Notes: generated by a model not told the origin, from the letters alone. A DNA stretch of 56,591 bases from an uncultured Allofournierella sp. (GCA_944382705.1 CALWNE010000043.1:1-56591), one strand, 5' to 3'; positions 8,076 through 16,797 are shown, counted from the stretch's first letter. Program-made: numbers and translations.

Positions 8076-10025
8076 ATGCGTATTACAGAGTTGCTCAGTT
8101 CGCAAAGCATCTCTTTGCAGGCAGAGGTATCCACCCCTTCGGCGGTGCTGGACCTGCTCGTTGACCTGCACCAGCAGGCAGGCAATCTGGCAGATATGGC
8201 TGCCTACAAGCGGGATATTCTGGCGCGTGAAGCGCAAACCAGCACTGCCATCGAAGCGGGGCTGGCAGTACCCCATGCAAAAAGCAGCGCAGTAAAAAAG
8301 GCGGGCCTGGCGGTGGCTGTGCTCAAAAAAGGCGTGGACTTTGGCGCTTTGGACGGCAAACCCAGCGACCTGTTTTTTATGATTGCAGCACCGGAAGATG
8401 GAGACCTGCATCTGGAAATCCTCAGCCATCTTATGGTGCTCCTTATGGATGGGGAGTTTGCCAACCGGTTGCGGTGTGCCCGCACCCCCACGGAGTTTAT
8501 ACAGCTGGTGGATGAAGCGGAAACAGCACGGGGGAATCCCGCAGCCAAGCCCGCTCCCCCGCAAAACTACCGGGTGCTGGCAGTAACAGCCTGCCCCACA
8601 GGCATTGCGCATACTTACATGGCTGCGGAAGCCCTGGAAAAAACCGCACAGGCAATGGGCATTCCCCTAAAGGCCGAAACCAATGGTTCCGGCGGTGCAA
8701 AGAACATCCTGACAGCTCAGGAGATTCAGCAGGCGGACGGCATTATTGTTGCGGCAGACAAGCATGTGGAAACCGCCCGCTTTGACGGCAAACCGGTTTT
8801 GTTTGTGCCGGTGCGCCAAGCGGTGCACCACCCGGAAATGCTGATTCGCCAGATAGAGGAGAACAGCGTGCCGGTGTATCATTACCAAGGCGAGGCAGAG
8901 CAGCCAAAGCAAGTGGAACGAGAAGGGTTTGGGCGGCAGCTCTACAAGCACCTGATGGACGGCGTATCCTATATGCTGCCCTTTGTGATTGGCGGCGGCA
9001 TTCTCATTGCCATGGCCTTTTTGCTGGACGACTACACCATCAATCCATCCACTTTTGGTGCAAACACACCTCTGGCGGCTTTTTTTAAAACCATTGGCAG
9101 TGCCGTGTTCCGGTTTATGCTGCCCATTCTGAGCGGATACATTGCCATGAGCATTGCAGACCGTCCCGGTCTTGTGGTGGGCATCCTGGGGGGCAGTCTG
9201 GCTGCTTCGGGCACCAGCTTTGATGCGCTGGTTGACCCGGCTGCGGTGCAGGTTTCTCCCGGCTTTTTGGGGGCGCTGCTGGCTGGTTTTGTGGGCGGCT
9301 ATGCAATGATGGGGCTGCGCAAATTGTGCGCAAGGCTGCCCGAAAGTATGGACGGCATCAAGCCTATTTTGCTGTATCCGGTTTTAGGCATTCTGTTTAT
9401 GGGTGTGTTCATGTGTGCCGTAAATCCCCTGATTGGTGCGCTGAATGGCAGCCTTGTGGAATTTCTGATGGGGCTGGACGGCAGCCGTAAAATTTTGCTG
9501 GGTGCCATTCTGGGCGGTATGATGGGCATTGATATGGGCGGGCCCTTTAACAAGGCCGCCTATGTTACCGGCACAGGGGCCATTGCCACCGCTGCGGCGG
9601 CAGGGCTCACCCTGGCCGATGGAGCCATTGAGTACCAGATGATGGCGGCGGTGATGGTGGGCGGCATGGTGCCTCCCCTTGCCACTGCCCTGTGTGCAAG
9701 CTTCTTTCCCTCTAAGTTTACCCAGCAGGAGCGAAAATCTGGTTTAATCAACTATATAATGGGGCTGTGCTTTATTACAGAAGGGGCTATTCCCTTTGCT
9801 GCGACAGATCCCTTGCGGGTCATTCCCAGCTGCGTGGTGGGGTCGGCAGTTGCAGGGGCGCTTTCCATGGCCTTTGGCTGCGGCATTATGGCACCACACG
9901 GCGGTATTTTTGTGTTTCCGGTGGCAAGCAATGTGGTGGGATATTGCATCAGCCTTGCAGCCGGCAGTGTGGCCGGCATGGCATTGCTGGCCCTGCTTAA
10001 AAAGAATAAAGACCCAGCCTGCTAA
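8076..10025 (+). CDS. fruA: PTS fructose-type EIIABC permease
   Basis: Single 649-residue polypeptide with the order EIIA-EIIB-EIIC. EIIA spans about 1-150 with phospho-His67 in GLAVPHAKSSAV; EIIB about 165-265 with phospho-Cys173 in VTACPTGIAHTYMA; EIIC from about 290 to the end with eight to ten hydrophobic segments. It takes up and phosphorylates a hexose, by family fructose or a related sugar, using phosphate passed from HPr. The start follows AAGAAAGGAACAA. It heads a three-gene unit with ptsH and ptsI. Unusually, no fruK (1-phosphofructokinase) and no DeoR-type fruR adjoin it, so the substrate is less sure than the transporter class. Confidence 0.92.
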   Translation: MRITELLSSQSISLQAEVSTPSAVLDLLVDLHQQAGNLADMAAYKRDILAREAQTSTAIEAGLAVPHAKSSAVKKAGLAVAVLKKGVDFGALDGKPSDLFFMIAAPEDGDLHLEILSHLMVLLMDGEFANRLRCARTPTEFIQLVDEAETARGNPAAKPAPPQNYRVLAVTACPTGIAHTYMAAEALEKTAQAMGIPLKAETNGSGGAKNILTAQEIQQADGIIVAADKHVETARFDGKPVLFVPVRQAVHHPEMLIRQIEENSVPVYHYQGEAEQPKQVEREGFGRQLYKHLMDGVSYMLPFVIGGGILIAMAFLLDDYTINPSTFGANTPLAAFFKTIGSAVFRFMLPILSGYIAMSIADRPGLVVGILGGSLAASGTSFDALVDPAAVQVSPGFLGALLAGFVGGYAMMGLRKLCARLPESMDGIKPILLYPVLGILFMGVFMCAVNPLIGALNGSLVEFLMGLDGSRKILLGAILGGMMGIDMGGPFNKAAYVTGTGAIATAAAAGLTLADGAIEYQMMAAVMVGGMVPPLATALCASFFPSKFTQQERKSGLINYIMGLCFITEGAIPFAATDPLRVIPSCVVGSAVAGALSMAFGCGIMAPHGGIFVFPVASNVVGYCISLAAGSVAGMALLALLKKNKDPAC

Positions 10026-10065
10026 AGGGGCTGCCGGTCCACATAAATCAAAGGAGAAATGAGCT

Positions 10066-10329
10066 ATGGTAAGCAAACGCACAAAAATTATCAATCCCAT
10101 GGGCCTGCATATGCGGCCCGCAGGAATGTTTGCCCGGGAAATGATGAAGTTCAGCTGTGATGTATCGCTGATTATTCAGGACAGAGAAATCAATGCAAAA
10201 AGCATCATGAACCTGATGGCGGCCTGCATTAAGTGCGGCAGCGAGCTGGAAGTGCGCTGCAATGGTGAAGACGAGCAGGCAGCATTGGATAAAGCCATTG
10301 AACTGATTGAAGGCGGATTAGGCGAATAA
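10066..10329 (+). CDS. ptsH: Phosphocarrier protein HPr
   Basis: 87 residues with the active histidine at the canonical position (GLHMRPAG, His15) and the regulatory serine at position 46 (NAKSIMNLMA) that HPr kinase would phosphorylate in Firmicutes. It carries phosphate from Enzyme I to the EIIA domains. An AAAGGAG site precedes the start. It lies between EIIABC and Enzyme I, so this is probably the general or fructose-operon HPr of the organism. Conserved Ser46 suggests a role in carbon catabolite control, but HPr kinase and CcpA are outside the window. Confidence 0.95.
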   Translation: MVSKRTKIINPMGLHMRPAGMFAREMMKFSCDVSLIIQDREINAKSIMNLMAACIKCGSELEVRCNGEDEQAALDKAIELIEGGLGE

Positions 10330-10342
10330 TTCAATCCGGTAC

Positions 10343-10368
10343 GGGCGGCCCCATGCAATGGGCCGCCC
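10343..10368 (+). other. Intercistronic hairpin between ptsH and ptsI
   Basis: Perfect 9-bp stem (GGGCGGCCC / GGGCCGCCC) with an eight-base loop and no proper T-run. It may stabilise the upstream mRNA or reduce read-through into ptsI. Confidence 0.55.
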
Positions 10369-10412
10369 TGCTTTGCACCAGGCATGGCATACAGCGAAAG
10401 GAGTGGAAAGCA

Positions 10413-12122
10413 GTGCTGAAAGGCACAGGAGTTTCGGCTGGCGTGGGCATTGGCAGAGCGGTGGTGCTGCACAGCCAGCAGCCGGATCTTTCCGGCGTGG
10501 TATTTGCAGGTGCCCAGCAGGAGAAGGAGCGTTTGAGCTGGGCTATCCAGCAGGTGAACTGCCAACTGGAACAGATGACCCGGCAGATAACCGGCAAGGT
10601 GGGCGTTCAAACGGCAGAGATTCTGGCCGGTCAGATGATGATGCTGGCAGACCCCTTTCTGCGCAGCCAGATTGAGGAGCAGATTGACCGCCGCCACTCG
10701 GCGGAAGAAGCGGTGGATGGGGTGTGCCGAAATTACATTGCACTGTTTCAGTCCATGGAGGATGAGCTGATGCGTCAGCGAGCGGCGGATGTGCAGGACC
10801 TGCGCATCCGTATGCTCAACCAGCTTCTGGGCATACCCACAGTGGACTTAACCCATCTGCCCCAGGCAAGCGTGCTGGTGGCACAGGAACTTACCCCCAG
10901 CATGACGGTGGGCATGGACCGGGAGCATATCGTGGGCATTCTTACCGAGGCAGGGGGAGCCACCAGCCATTCTGCAATTCTGGCCCGTGCGCTGGAAATT
11001 CCTGCGGTGCTGGGCATTGCCCAGGTAACAGAGCGCATTCCGGAAGGGGCGCTCATTGCAATGGACGGAGAGCTGGGCCATGTTTATGTAAACCCGGATG
11101 AGCGCACCCAAAAGGACTACCAGCGCCGCCGCCAGCTGTTTGAGGAGCAGCGCCAGCTGCTGCGCCAGTACCGGCAGCTGCCCACCCAGGATGCAGAGGG
11201 CAACCGGATTGCCCTGTACGCCAACATTGCTACCCCCCAGGAGGCTCGGACTGCTTTGGAAAAAGGGGCGGAGGGCATTGGCCTGTTCCGCACGGAATTT
11301 CTGTTTATGGACCGGGCTTCCCCACCCTCCGAGGAGGAGCAGCTGGCTGCCTACCGTCAGGTGTCCAGCCTGTTTGCAGGGCGAGAAGTTATCATCCGTA
11401 CCATGGATGTGGGGGGAGATAAGGCCGTTGAATGCCTGCACATGGCCCCGGAGCAAAACCCCTTTTTGGGGCACCGGGCCATCCGGTACTGTCTGGATGA
11501 GCCGGATACATACCTTGTGCAGCTGCGTGCTTTGCTGCGGGCGGGGGCCCAGCACAAAAACATCAAGCTCCTGCTGCCGCTGGTAACAGGGGTCGAGGAG
11601 GTTCGGGCCGCCAAAACCCTGCTGGAACGGGCCAAAAAGGAGCTGGCAGCCCAGGGCCTTTCCTTTGATGGAGATATGCAGGTGGGGGTGATGATTGAAA
11701 CCCCCGCAGCCAGCCAGATTGCGGATTTGCTGGCCCAGGAAGCGGATTTTTTCAGCATCGGCACAAACGATTTAACCCAGTACACACTGGCGGCAGACCG
11801 GGGCAATCCCCAGGTGGCGGCCATGTGCACCCCTTTCCACCCCGCAGTGCTGCGCAGCATCCGCCAGGCTATTCTCGCTGCCCGGCAGGCAGGCATTCCG
11901 GTGGGAATGTGCGGCGAAGCGGCGGCAAACCCGGCCCTCATTCCGCTTCTGCTGGCCTGGGGGCTGGATGAATTCAGCGTAAGTGCCAGCGCCGTGCTGG
12001 CCACTCGCCGCACCATCAGCCTGTGGAGCCGTACCGAGGCAAGGGAGGTGGCGGCGGAAGCCATGGCCCTTTCCAGCGTAAAGGGCATTCAGGGCTATCT
12101 TTCCTCCATGAGCAAGCAATAA
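10413..12122 (+). CDS. ptsI: Phosphoenolpyruvate-protein phosphotransferase (PTS Enzyme I)
   Basis: 569 residues. All active-site motifs are intact: swivel histidine in GGATSHSAILARALEIP (His186), LFRTEFLFMDR, RTMDVGGDK, IETPAAS, IGTNDLTQYTLAADRG and catalytic Cys in MCGEAAANP. It transfers phosphate from PEP to HPr His15. The GTG at 10413 is preferred as start: AAAGGAG lies nine bases upstream and the encoded VLKGTGVSAG matches Enzyme I N-termini; the earlier ATG at 10353 would add a sequence running through the intercistronic hairpin. Last gene of the fruA-ptsH-ptsI unit, followed by a strong terminator. Compare with the altered paralogue at 6.1 kb. Confidence 0.95.
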   Translation: MLKGTGVSAGVGIGRAVVLHSQQPDLSGVVFAGAQQEKERLSWAIQQVNCQLEQMTRQITGKVGVQTAEILAGQMMMLADPFLRSQIEEQIDRRHSAEEAVDGVCRNYIALFQSMEDELMRQRAADVQDLRIRMLNQLLGIPTVDLTHLPQASVLVAQELTPSMTVGMDREHIVGILTEAGGATSHSAILARALEIPAVLGIAQVTERIPEGALIAMDGELGHVYVNPDERTQKDYQRRRQLFEEQRQLLRQYRQLPTQDAEGNRIALYANIATPQEARTALEKGAEGIGLFRTEFLFMDRASPPSEEEQLAAYRQVSSLFAGREVIIRTMDVGGDKAVECLHMAPEQNPFLGHRAIRYCLDEPDTYLVQLRALLRAGAQHKNIKLLLPLVTGVEEVRAAKTLLERAKKELAAQGLSFDGDMQVGVMIETPAASQIADLLAQEADFFSIGTNDLTQYTLAADRGNPQVAAMCTPFHPAVLRSIRQAILAARQAGIPVGMCGEAAANPALIPLLLAWGLDEFSVSASAVLATRRTISLWSRTEAREVAAEAMALSSVKGIQGYLSSMSKQ

Positions 12123-12136
12123 AAACCCTGTGGGCC

Positions 12137-12172
12137 ACACAGCGCCGAATTTTTTCGGCGCTGTGTTTTTGT
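12137..12172 (+). terminator. Terminator after ptsI
   Basis: 12-bp arms ACACAGCGCCGA / TCGGCGCTGTGT followed by TTTTTG. Confidence 0.88.
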
Positions 12173-12193
12173 TTGTGCAGGCCGGGGCAGGTG

Positions 12194-12202
12194 TGCTATA
12201 CT
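12194..12202 (+). promoter_or_regulatory. Extended -10 promoter for the aminotransferase
   Basis: TGCTATACT about 36 bases before the start codon; the -35 is poor. Confidence 0.5.
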
Positions 12203-12237
12203 GGTAGCAAAATGCTGCAAAACGGAGGAGTTCTGCC

Positions 12238-13383
12238 ATGTCCCTGCCCCTGAACAGTGCCTTGGAGGCACTGCCCTTGTCCGGCATCCGCCGGTTTACC
12301 GCCCTGGCCAAGCAAACGCCCGGCTGCATCCTGCTTACCTTGGGTGAGCCGGAGTTCGACACCCCTCAAACCATCCGGCAGGCGGCCATCCAGTCCCTGC
12401 AACAGGGGGATACCCACTACCCCCCCAACAACGGCAAGCCCCAGCTGCTAAATGCCCTGTCCCAGTTTGCCAAAACCGAGGGCCTTTGCTACGACCCGGA
12501 GGAGATTGTGGTCACGGTGGGAGCCACCGGTGCGCTGTTCAGCACGCTGGCAGCCATTCTGGAACCAGGGGATGAGGTGCTGGTGCCCACCCCTGCCTTT
12601 GGCCTGTACGAGTCCATCATTGGGCTGTGCCGGGGCGTCTACCGTCCCGTGGATACCAGCGGCAATGGCTTTCAGCTCACCAGCCAGCAGCTGGAACAGG
12701 CTGTCAGCCCCCGCACCAAGGCCATCATCCTTACCTCGCCAGGCAATCCCACCGGCTGTGTTTACAACGCCCAAAGCCTGGAGGCAGTGGCCCAGCTGGC
12801 CCGCCGTACCGGCCTGTATGTGATTTGTGACGATGTATACACCCAGCTGGTGTATACCAGCCAGATGCAGCGGTTTGCGGTGGCCTATCCGGACCTGCGC
12901 AGCCAGGTGGTGGTGGTCAACAGCTTTTCCAAGCCCTACGCCATGACCGGCTGGCGGGCAGGCTGGCTCATGGCCCACCGTCCCCTCAAGGAACAAATCC
13001 AGAAGGTACACCAGTACAGCGCCGTTTCGGTCAACAGCTTTATTCAGGATGCCTGCGTTCAGGCACTGGCCACCGATGTGAGCCAGATGGTGCAGATTTA
13101 TAAAGCCCGGCGGGACTATGTCTGCACCCGGCTGGAGGAAATGAACCTGCCCGCCTTCCGGCCGGAGGGTGCCTTCTATACCTTCCCCAGTGTGGCCCAC
13201 CTGGGGCTGGATGCGGAGACCTTCTGCACCCGGCTCATCCAGGAAGGGGGCGTGGCTCTGGTGCCGGGTACCTGCTTTGGAACCCCCGGCCATGTGCGCC
13301 TTTCCTACTGCTGTGGGCAGGAACAGTTGGAGGAGGGCCTCAACCGGCTGCAAGCCTTTGTATCCAAGCTGAACCAAGGCTAA
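12238..13383 (+). CDS. Class I/II aminotransferase, probably N-acetyl-LL-diaminopimelate aminotransferase
   Basis: 381-residue fold-type I PLP enzyme. GEPEFDTP (36-43), SPGNPTG (167-173) and the PLP lysine in SFSKPYAMTGWR (Lys232) are all present, with an Arg near the C-terminus in HVRLSYCCG for substrate carboxylate binding. By sequence alone it could be a general aspartate-type aminotransferase. The neighbours decide the call: an M20 deacetylase, dapA and dapH follow within 4 kb, and the acetyl branch of lysine synthesis needs exactly one such aminotransferase (PatA in Bacillus). The start follows CGGAGGAG. It converges on the deacetylase gene, with a terminator in between. Confidence 0.8.
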   Translation: MSLPLNSALEALPLSGIRRFTALAKQTPGCILLTLGEPEFDTPQTIRQAAIQSLQQGDTHYPPNNGKPQLLNALSQFAKTEGLCYDPEEIVVTVGATGALFSTLAAILEPGDEVLVPTPAFGLYESIIGLCRGVYRPVDTSGNGFQLTSQQLEQAVSPRTKAIILTSPGNPTGCVYNAQSLEAVAQLARRTGLYVICDDVYTQLVYTSQMQRFAVAYPDLRSQVVVVNSFSKPYAMTGWRAGWLMAHRPLKEQIQKVHQYSAVSVNSFIQDACVQALATDVSQMVQIYKARRDYVCTRLEEMNLPAFRPEGAFYTFPSVAHLGLDAETFCTRLIQEGGVALVPGTCFGTPGHVRLSYCCGQEQLEEGLNRLQAFVSKLNQG

Positions 13384-13478
13384 AGCGATGGCCCTCAAAG
13401 GCCGCAGCCTCACCCTCAAAATCCTATCGTGCAAAAGCAGGCCCCGGCTCTCCGGCCAAGGGGATGAATCTGCGCAAA

Positions 13479-13520
13479 AAAACAGCCGTCTGCACCAAGG
13501 TGCGGGCGGCTGTTTTGCTT
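13479..13520 (+). terminator. Terminator between the convergent aminotransferase and deacetylase genes
   Basis: AAAACAGCCG / CGGCTGTTTT arms with an inner TGCACC / GGTGCG hairpin and T- and A-tracts on both sides; usable in both directions. Confidence 0.75.
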
Positions 13521-13618
13521 AAAAAGCTGGGCTTGCTCCCAGCAGTCATAAAATCAGCTTTGCCGGAGGGCTCTGCCGGCGAAAGCGGCGCTGCAAATCC
13601 AAAGCGGCAAAAGGCCGG

Positions 13619-14719
13619 TTATTCCAGCCAAAGGAGCGCTTCGTCCGCTGCAAGGCCCACTTCCAGTACGGTTTCATCAAAATCGAAGGTATCCGCATGG
13701 AGGGGAATGCCGCTGCCGGTGCCCAGCAGTAAAAACAGGCCGGGCAGATGCTGCTGGTAAAAGGAAAAATCCTCTGCAATCAGCAGGGGCTGGGGCAGCT
13801 GCTCCATCTGGGGCAGAGCCTGCCGGGCCAGGGCAAAAAGTGCCTCGTCGTTGCATACAGGGGGATACCCCTGGGAAAAATGCAGCGCAAAGGTACAGCC
13901 GGTTTCCTGTTCCAGCTGGCGGGCAATCTGTTCCATCATGGCGGTGGCCTCGTCAAACATCTGCTGGGAGTACACCCGCAGGCTGCCCAGCAGCTGGCTG
14001 CCCGGGCTGATGGCGTTGCGGGCCTGGCCGCTTTCCAGTTTGCCAAACTTCAGCAGCCGCAGCTCCTCAGGGCTGCCCAGCTTGGCAATGCCCTCATAGG
14101 CCCGGCAAACAAAGGCAGCGGCGGCATACAGAGCGTCCGCACCGTCCTGGGCCTTGGCAATGTGGCTGCTGCGGCCGGTTACGGTAACGGTCACCTCGCT
14201 GGAGCGGGCCAGCAGCGGGCCGGGACGGCTGGCGATTACACCGGCGGGCAGGTCCGGCCACAGGTGCCAGCCAATGATGCGGTCGCAATGGAACCGCTCA
14301 AACACGCCGCTTTCGCACACCAGCCGGGCACCGCCTGTGGTTTCCTCCGCAGGCTGGAACACCAGCAGCACATTGCGGGGCAGCCGGTGCAGGTTTTGGC
14401 TTACCACACCGGCCAGGGCCAGCACCATGGCCATGTGGCCATCATGGCCGCAGGCGTGCATCCGGCCGGCATGGCAGGAGGCATACTCCGCCTCGCTGCG
14501 CTCGGTGATAGGCAGAGCATCCATATCCGCCCGGAAGGCGGTGGTTTTGGGCTTGCCTGCATCAAAAAAGGCGCACAGGGTGCTTTTGCAGGGGGTAATC
14601 AGCTGGCAATCGTACTGTTCCAGTACCTGGCGCAGATAAGCCAGGGTTTCGGGCAGGTCAAAATCCGTTTCGGGAATCCGGTGCAGGTCGCGCCGGTATC
14701 CAACAAGCTGCTGGTTCAT
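13619..14719 (-). CDS. dapL: M20 family amidohydrolase, probable N-acetyldiaminopimelate deacetylase
   Basis: 366 residues of the M20D type. Metal ligands are visible in MHACGHDGH (Cys90, His92), QPAEE (Glu125-126) and GWHLWP (His152), with a C-terminal LHADTFDFDE. The enzyme would remove acetate from N-acetyl-LL-diaminopimelate to give LL-DAP. Family members also act on N-acyl amino acids, so the specificity rests on location beside dapA, dapH and the aminotransferase. The start is supported by AAAGGAG nine bases upstream. It is transcribed away from dapA from a promoter that overlaps the dapA promoter. Confidence 0.82.
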   Translation of the reverse strand: MNQQLVGYRRDLHRIPETDFDLPETLAYLRQVLEQYDCQLITPCKSTLCAFFDAGKPKTTAFRADMDALPITERSEAEYASCHAGRMHACGHDGHMAMVLALAGVVSQNLHRLPRNVLLVFQPAEETTGGARLVCESGVFERFHCDRIIGWHLWPDLPAGVIASRPGPLLARSSEVTVTVTGRSSHIAKAQDGADALYAAAAFVCRAYEGIAKLGSPEELRLLKFGKLESGQARNAISPGSQLLGSLRVYSQQMFDEATAMMEQIARQLEQETGCTFALHFSQGYPPVCNDEALFALARQALPQMEQLPQPLLIAEDFSFYQQHLPGLFLLLGTGSGIPLHADTFDFDETVLEVGLAADEALLWLE

Positions 14720-14755
14720 ACAAGCATACTCCTTTACAAAAACAGCAAAAAGCTG

Positions 14756-14785
14756 TTGACTGTTACCATAGTAGCATGGTATGAT
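14756..14785 (+). promoter_or_regulatory. dapA promoter
   Basis: TTGACT, 18-base spacer, TATGAT; transcription would begin about 14792, just before the L-box. Confidence 0.75.
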
Positions 14786-14796
14786 TCAGATAACAA
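14768..14796 (-). promoter_or_regulatory. Deacetylase (dapL) promoter overlapping the dapA promoter
   Basis: On the minus strand TTGTTA (14796-14791), 17-base spacer, TACTAT (14773-14768). It occupies the same DNA as the dapA promoter, so the two polymerases should exclude each other. Confidence 0.6.
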
Positions 14797-14798
14797 GA

Positions 14799-14959
14799 TG
14801 ATAGAGGTGCGGAACGGATGAGCGCTGTGGGAGCCGGCAGGCAGTGAGCACAGGGCGAGGCCAATCCGCCGAATTCGATGTTTGGGCACAAACATTGGGT
14901 GGGGCCATGGGAAATACCTGTGGCACTGTCTGAGGGCAAGGCCCACAGGTGCGCTATCC
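14799..14959 (+). promoter_or_regulatory. Lysine riboswitch (L-box) aptamer
   Basis: The RNA opens with GATAGAGGTGCGGAAC and closes with GCGCTATC, the two sides of helix P1. Between them are the other L-box elements: P2 (CGGAT...ATCCG) followed by CCGAA, a P3 hairpin (GATGTTTG...CAAACATT), P4 around GGGAAATACC with CACTGTCTGAGGG after it, and a P5 hairpin GGGCAAGGCCC. It lies between a promoter and an intrinsic terminator in front of dapA, the first committed enzyme of lysine/DAP synthesis. Lysine binding is expected to favour termination. Confidence 0.92.
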
Positions 14960-14999
14960 ATTGCTGGCACAGCCAGGCAAAAGCATTCGGACTGTTTGC

Positions 15000-15047
15000 G
15001 GGAGCCGGCGGGGGCATTGGTGCGCCCCTGCCGGCTCCCTTGTTTTG
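15000..15047 (+). terminator. Riboswitch-controlled terminator before dapA
   Basis: 15-bp stem (15000-15014 with 15025-15039, one G-T pair) and ten-base loop, followed by TTGTTTT. It ends 27 bases before the dapA start codon. Confidence 0.9.
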
Positions 15048-15073
15048 CGCAAACGGAAAGGAGAAACACTTTT

Positions 15074-15976
15074 ATGGCGAACATCCAGCAATTAAAGGGA
15101 TCCATCGTGGCCCTGATTACCCCCTTTGCACCGGACGGAACGGTGGATTACAAGGCCCTGGGCCAGCTGATTGACTTTCATCTGGAAAACCAGACCGATG
15201 CCCTGCTGATTTTGGGCACCACCGGCGAATCCGCCGCCATGAGCCATGAGGAAGATGACGAGGTCTGCCGGTTTACGGTGGAGCGTGTGGCAGGCCGGGT
15301 ACCTGTGATTGCAGGCAGCGGCTCCAACAGCACCCAAACCATGCTGGAAAAGAGCCTGAGCTTTCAAAAGCTGGGAGCGGATGGTCTTTTGCTGATTACC
15401 CCTTACTACAACAAAACCAACGAAGAAGGAATGTACCAGCACTTTAAAACCGTGGCCGATGCAGTGGATATTCCCTGCATCCTGTACAATGTGCCCGGCC
15501 GCACCGGCTGCTCCATCTCGGAGGATGTGGTGCGCCGGCTGGCGGTACATCCCAACATTATGGGCATTAAGGAGGCCTCCGGCAACCTGAGCTATGTGGC
15601 CAAGATTGCCCGGTATGTGGGGCCGGACTTTGCCCTGTACAGCGGCAATGACGACATGATTGTGCCCCTGCTCTCCCTGGGTGCCAGCGGTGTCATTTCG
15701 GTTCTGGCTAACATCCTGCCCCGCCAGACCCACCAGATGGTGATGGATTATCTGGAAGGCCGTCCCCAGCAGGCCCTCAAGGCCCAGCTGGAGCTGCTGG
15801 ATGTAATCAACGGCCTGTTCCTGGAGGTAAACCCCATCCCCGTGAAGGAGGCCATGAACCAGATGGGCCTGCCTGCCGGCGGCTACCGCCAGCCCCTGGC
15901 TCCCATGGGCGAGTCCGCCCGCCAAACCCTCACCCAGGCACTGCGCCAGGCAGGCCTGCTGGAAGGAAAGGTTTGA
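15074..15976 (+). CDS. dapA: 4-Hydroxy-tetrahydrodipicolinate synthase
   Basis: 300 residues with the DHDPS signature: LGTTGES (48-54), catalytic Tyr138 in LYNVPGRTG and Schiff-base Lys166 in GIKEASG. It condenses pyruvate with aspartate semialdehyde, the entry to DAP and lysine. ATG 15074 follows AAAGGAG and comes after the riboswitch terminator; the longer frame from 14882 would be translated from within the aptamer and is rejected. dapH follows 63 bases later, possibly with its own promoter. Confidence 0.96.
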   Translation: MANIQQLKGSIVALITPFAPDGTVDYKALGQLIDFHLENQTDALLILGTTGESAAMSHEEDDEVCRFTVERVAGRVPVIAGSGSNSTQTMLEKSLSFQKLGADGLLLITPYYNKTNEEGMYQHFKTVADAVDIPCILYNVPGRTGCSISEDVVRRLAVHPNIMGIKEASGNLSYVAKIARYVGPDFALYSGNDDMIVPLLSLGASGVISVLANILPRQTHQMVMDYLEGRPQQALKAQLELLDVINGLFLEVNPIPVKEAMNQMGLPAGGYRQPLAPMGESARQTLTQALRQAGLLEGKV

Positions 15977-16001
15977 AGTTGCCGCTGCAATATGCCATAA
16001 T
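15973..16001 (+). promoter_or_regulatory. Internal promoter for dapH
   Basis: TTGAAG, 17-base spacer, CATAAT with an extended TGC before it, overlapping the dapA stop. It would let dapH escape riboswitch control. Confidence 0.5.
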
Positions 16002-16039
16002 AGAAAGCATACACTCACAACGATAAGGAGAATTTTGCC

Positions 16040-16732
16040 ATGAACGCAGAACAGATTATTCAATACATTGCAAACGCAGAAAAAAAGACCCCCGTTAAGG
16101 TGACCATTCAGGAAAAGGAACCCATCGACTACGGCACCGCCAAGGTGTTTGGCGCCGGTGCCAAAACCGTGTTTGGCGATTGGAAGGAGCTGGGCCCCAT
16201 TCTGGAAGCCAATGCGGATAAAATTGAGGATATGGTGGTGGAAAACCAGTGCCGCAACTCCGCCATTCCCCTGCTGGACCTGAAAAACATCAACGCCCGC
16301 ATCGAGCCGGGTGCCATTATCCGTGAGCAGGTGGAAATTGGCGATGCAGCCGTCATCATGATGGGTGCCATCATCAACATTGGTGCGGTAATCGGCAAGG
16401 GCACCATGATTGATATGGGTGCTGTGCTGGGCGGCCGTGCCACCGTGGGTGACCGGTGCCATGTGGGTGCCGGCGCAGTGCTGGCTGGCGTCATCGAGCC
16501 TGCCAGTGCCACCCCTGTAATCATCGAGGATGATGTGCTCATCGGTGCCAATGCAGTGGTCATCGAGGGTGTGCGTGTGGGCAAGGGTGCTGTGGTTGCT
16601 GCCGGCAGCATCGTCATTGAGGATGTGCCCGCAGGTGCTGTGGTGGCAGGTGTTCCTGCCCGCATCATCAAGTATAAGGACGAGCAGACCACCCAGAAAA
16701 CCGCCCTGCAGGACGCTCTGCGTACCCTGTAA
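16040..16732 (+). CDS. dapH: Tetrahydrodipicolinate N-acetyltransferase
   Basis: 230 residues. An N-terminal DapH-specific helical region (about 1-80, MNAEQIIQYIANAEKKTPVK) is followed by a left-handed beta-helix of hexapeptide repeats (IEPGAIIREQVEIGDAAVI, IGKGTMIDMGAVLGG, VGAGAVLAGVIEP). It acetylates tetrahydrodipicolinate with acetyl-CoA and so commits the pathway to the acetylated branch. This explains the aminotransferase and deacetylase next door. The start follows AAGGAG. Confidence 0.96.
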   Translation: MNAEQIIQYIANAEKKTPVKVTIQEKEPIDYGTAKVFGAGAKTVFGDWKELGPILEANADKIEDMVVENQCRNSAIPLLDLKNINARIEPGAIIREQVEIGDAAVIMMGAIINIGAVIGKGTMIDMGAVLGGRATVGDRCHVGAGAVLAGVIEPASATPVIIEDDVLIGANAVVIEGVRVGKGAVVAAGSIVIEDVPAGAVVAGVPARIIKYKDEQTTQKTALQDALRTL

Positions 16733-16744
16733 TAGAACCGTGCA

Positions 16745-16780
16745 AAAAAGCCAGCTCCCTTTAAAGGGAGCTGGCTTTTT
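16745..16780 (+). terminator. Bidirectional terminator between dapH and degV
   Basis: Fully symmetrical AAAAAGCCAGCTCCCTTT / AAAGGGAGCTGGCTTTTT. Confidence 0.9.
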
Positions 16781-16797
16781 ATGTATCCAATAGGCTT

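Noticed and set aside
10353..10412. Earlier ATG start for ptsI
   Set aside because: It lies in the intercistronic hairpin without a ribosome site, while GTG 10413 has AAAGGAG and the family N-terminus.
14882..15073. N-terminal extension of DapA
   Set aside because: It would be translated from the lysine riboswitch and its terminator.
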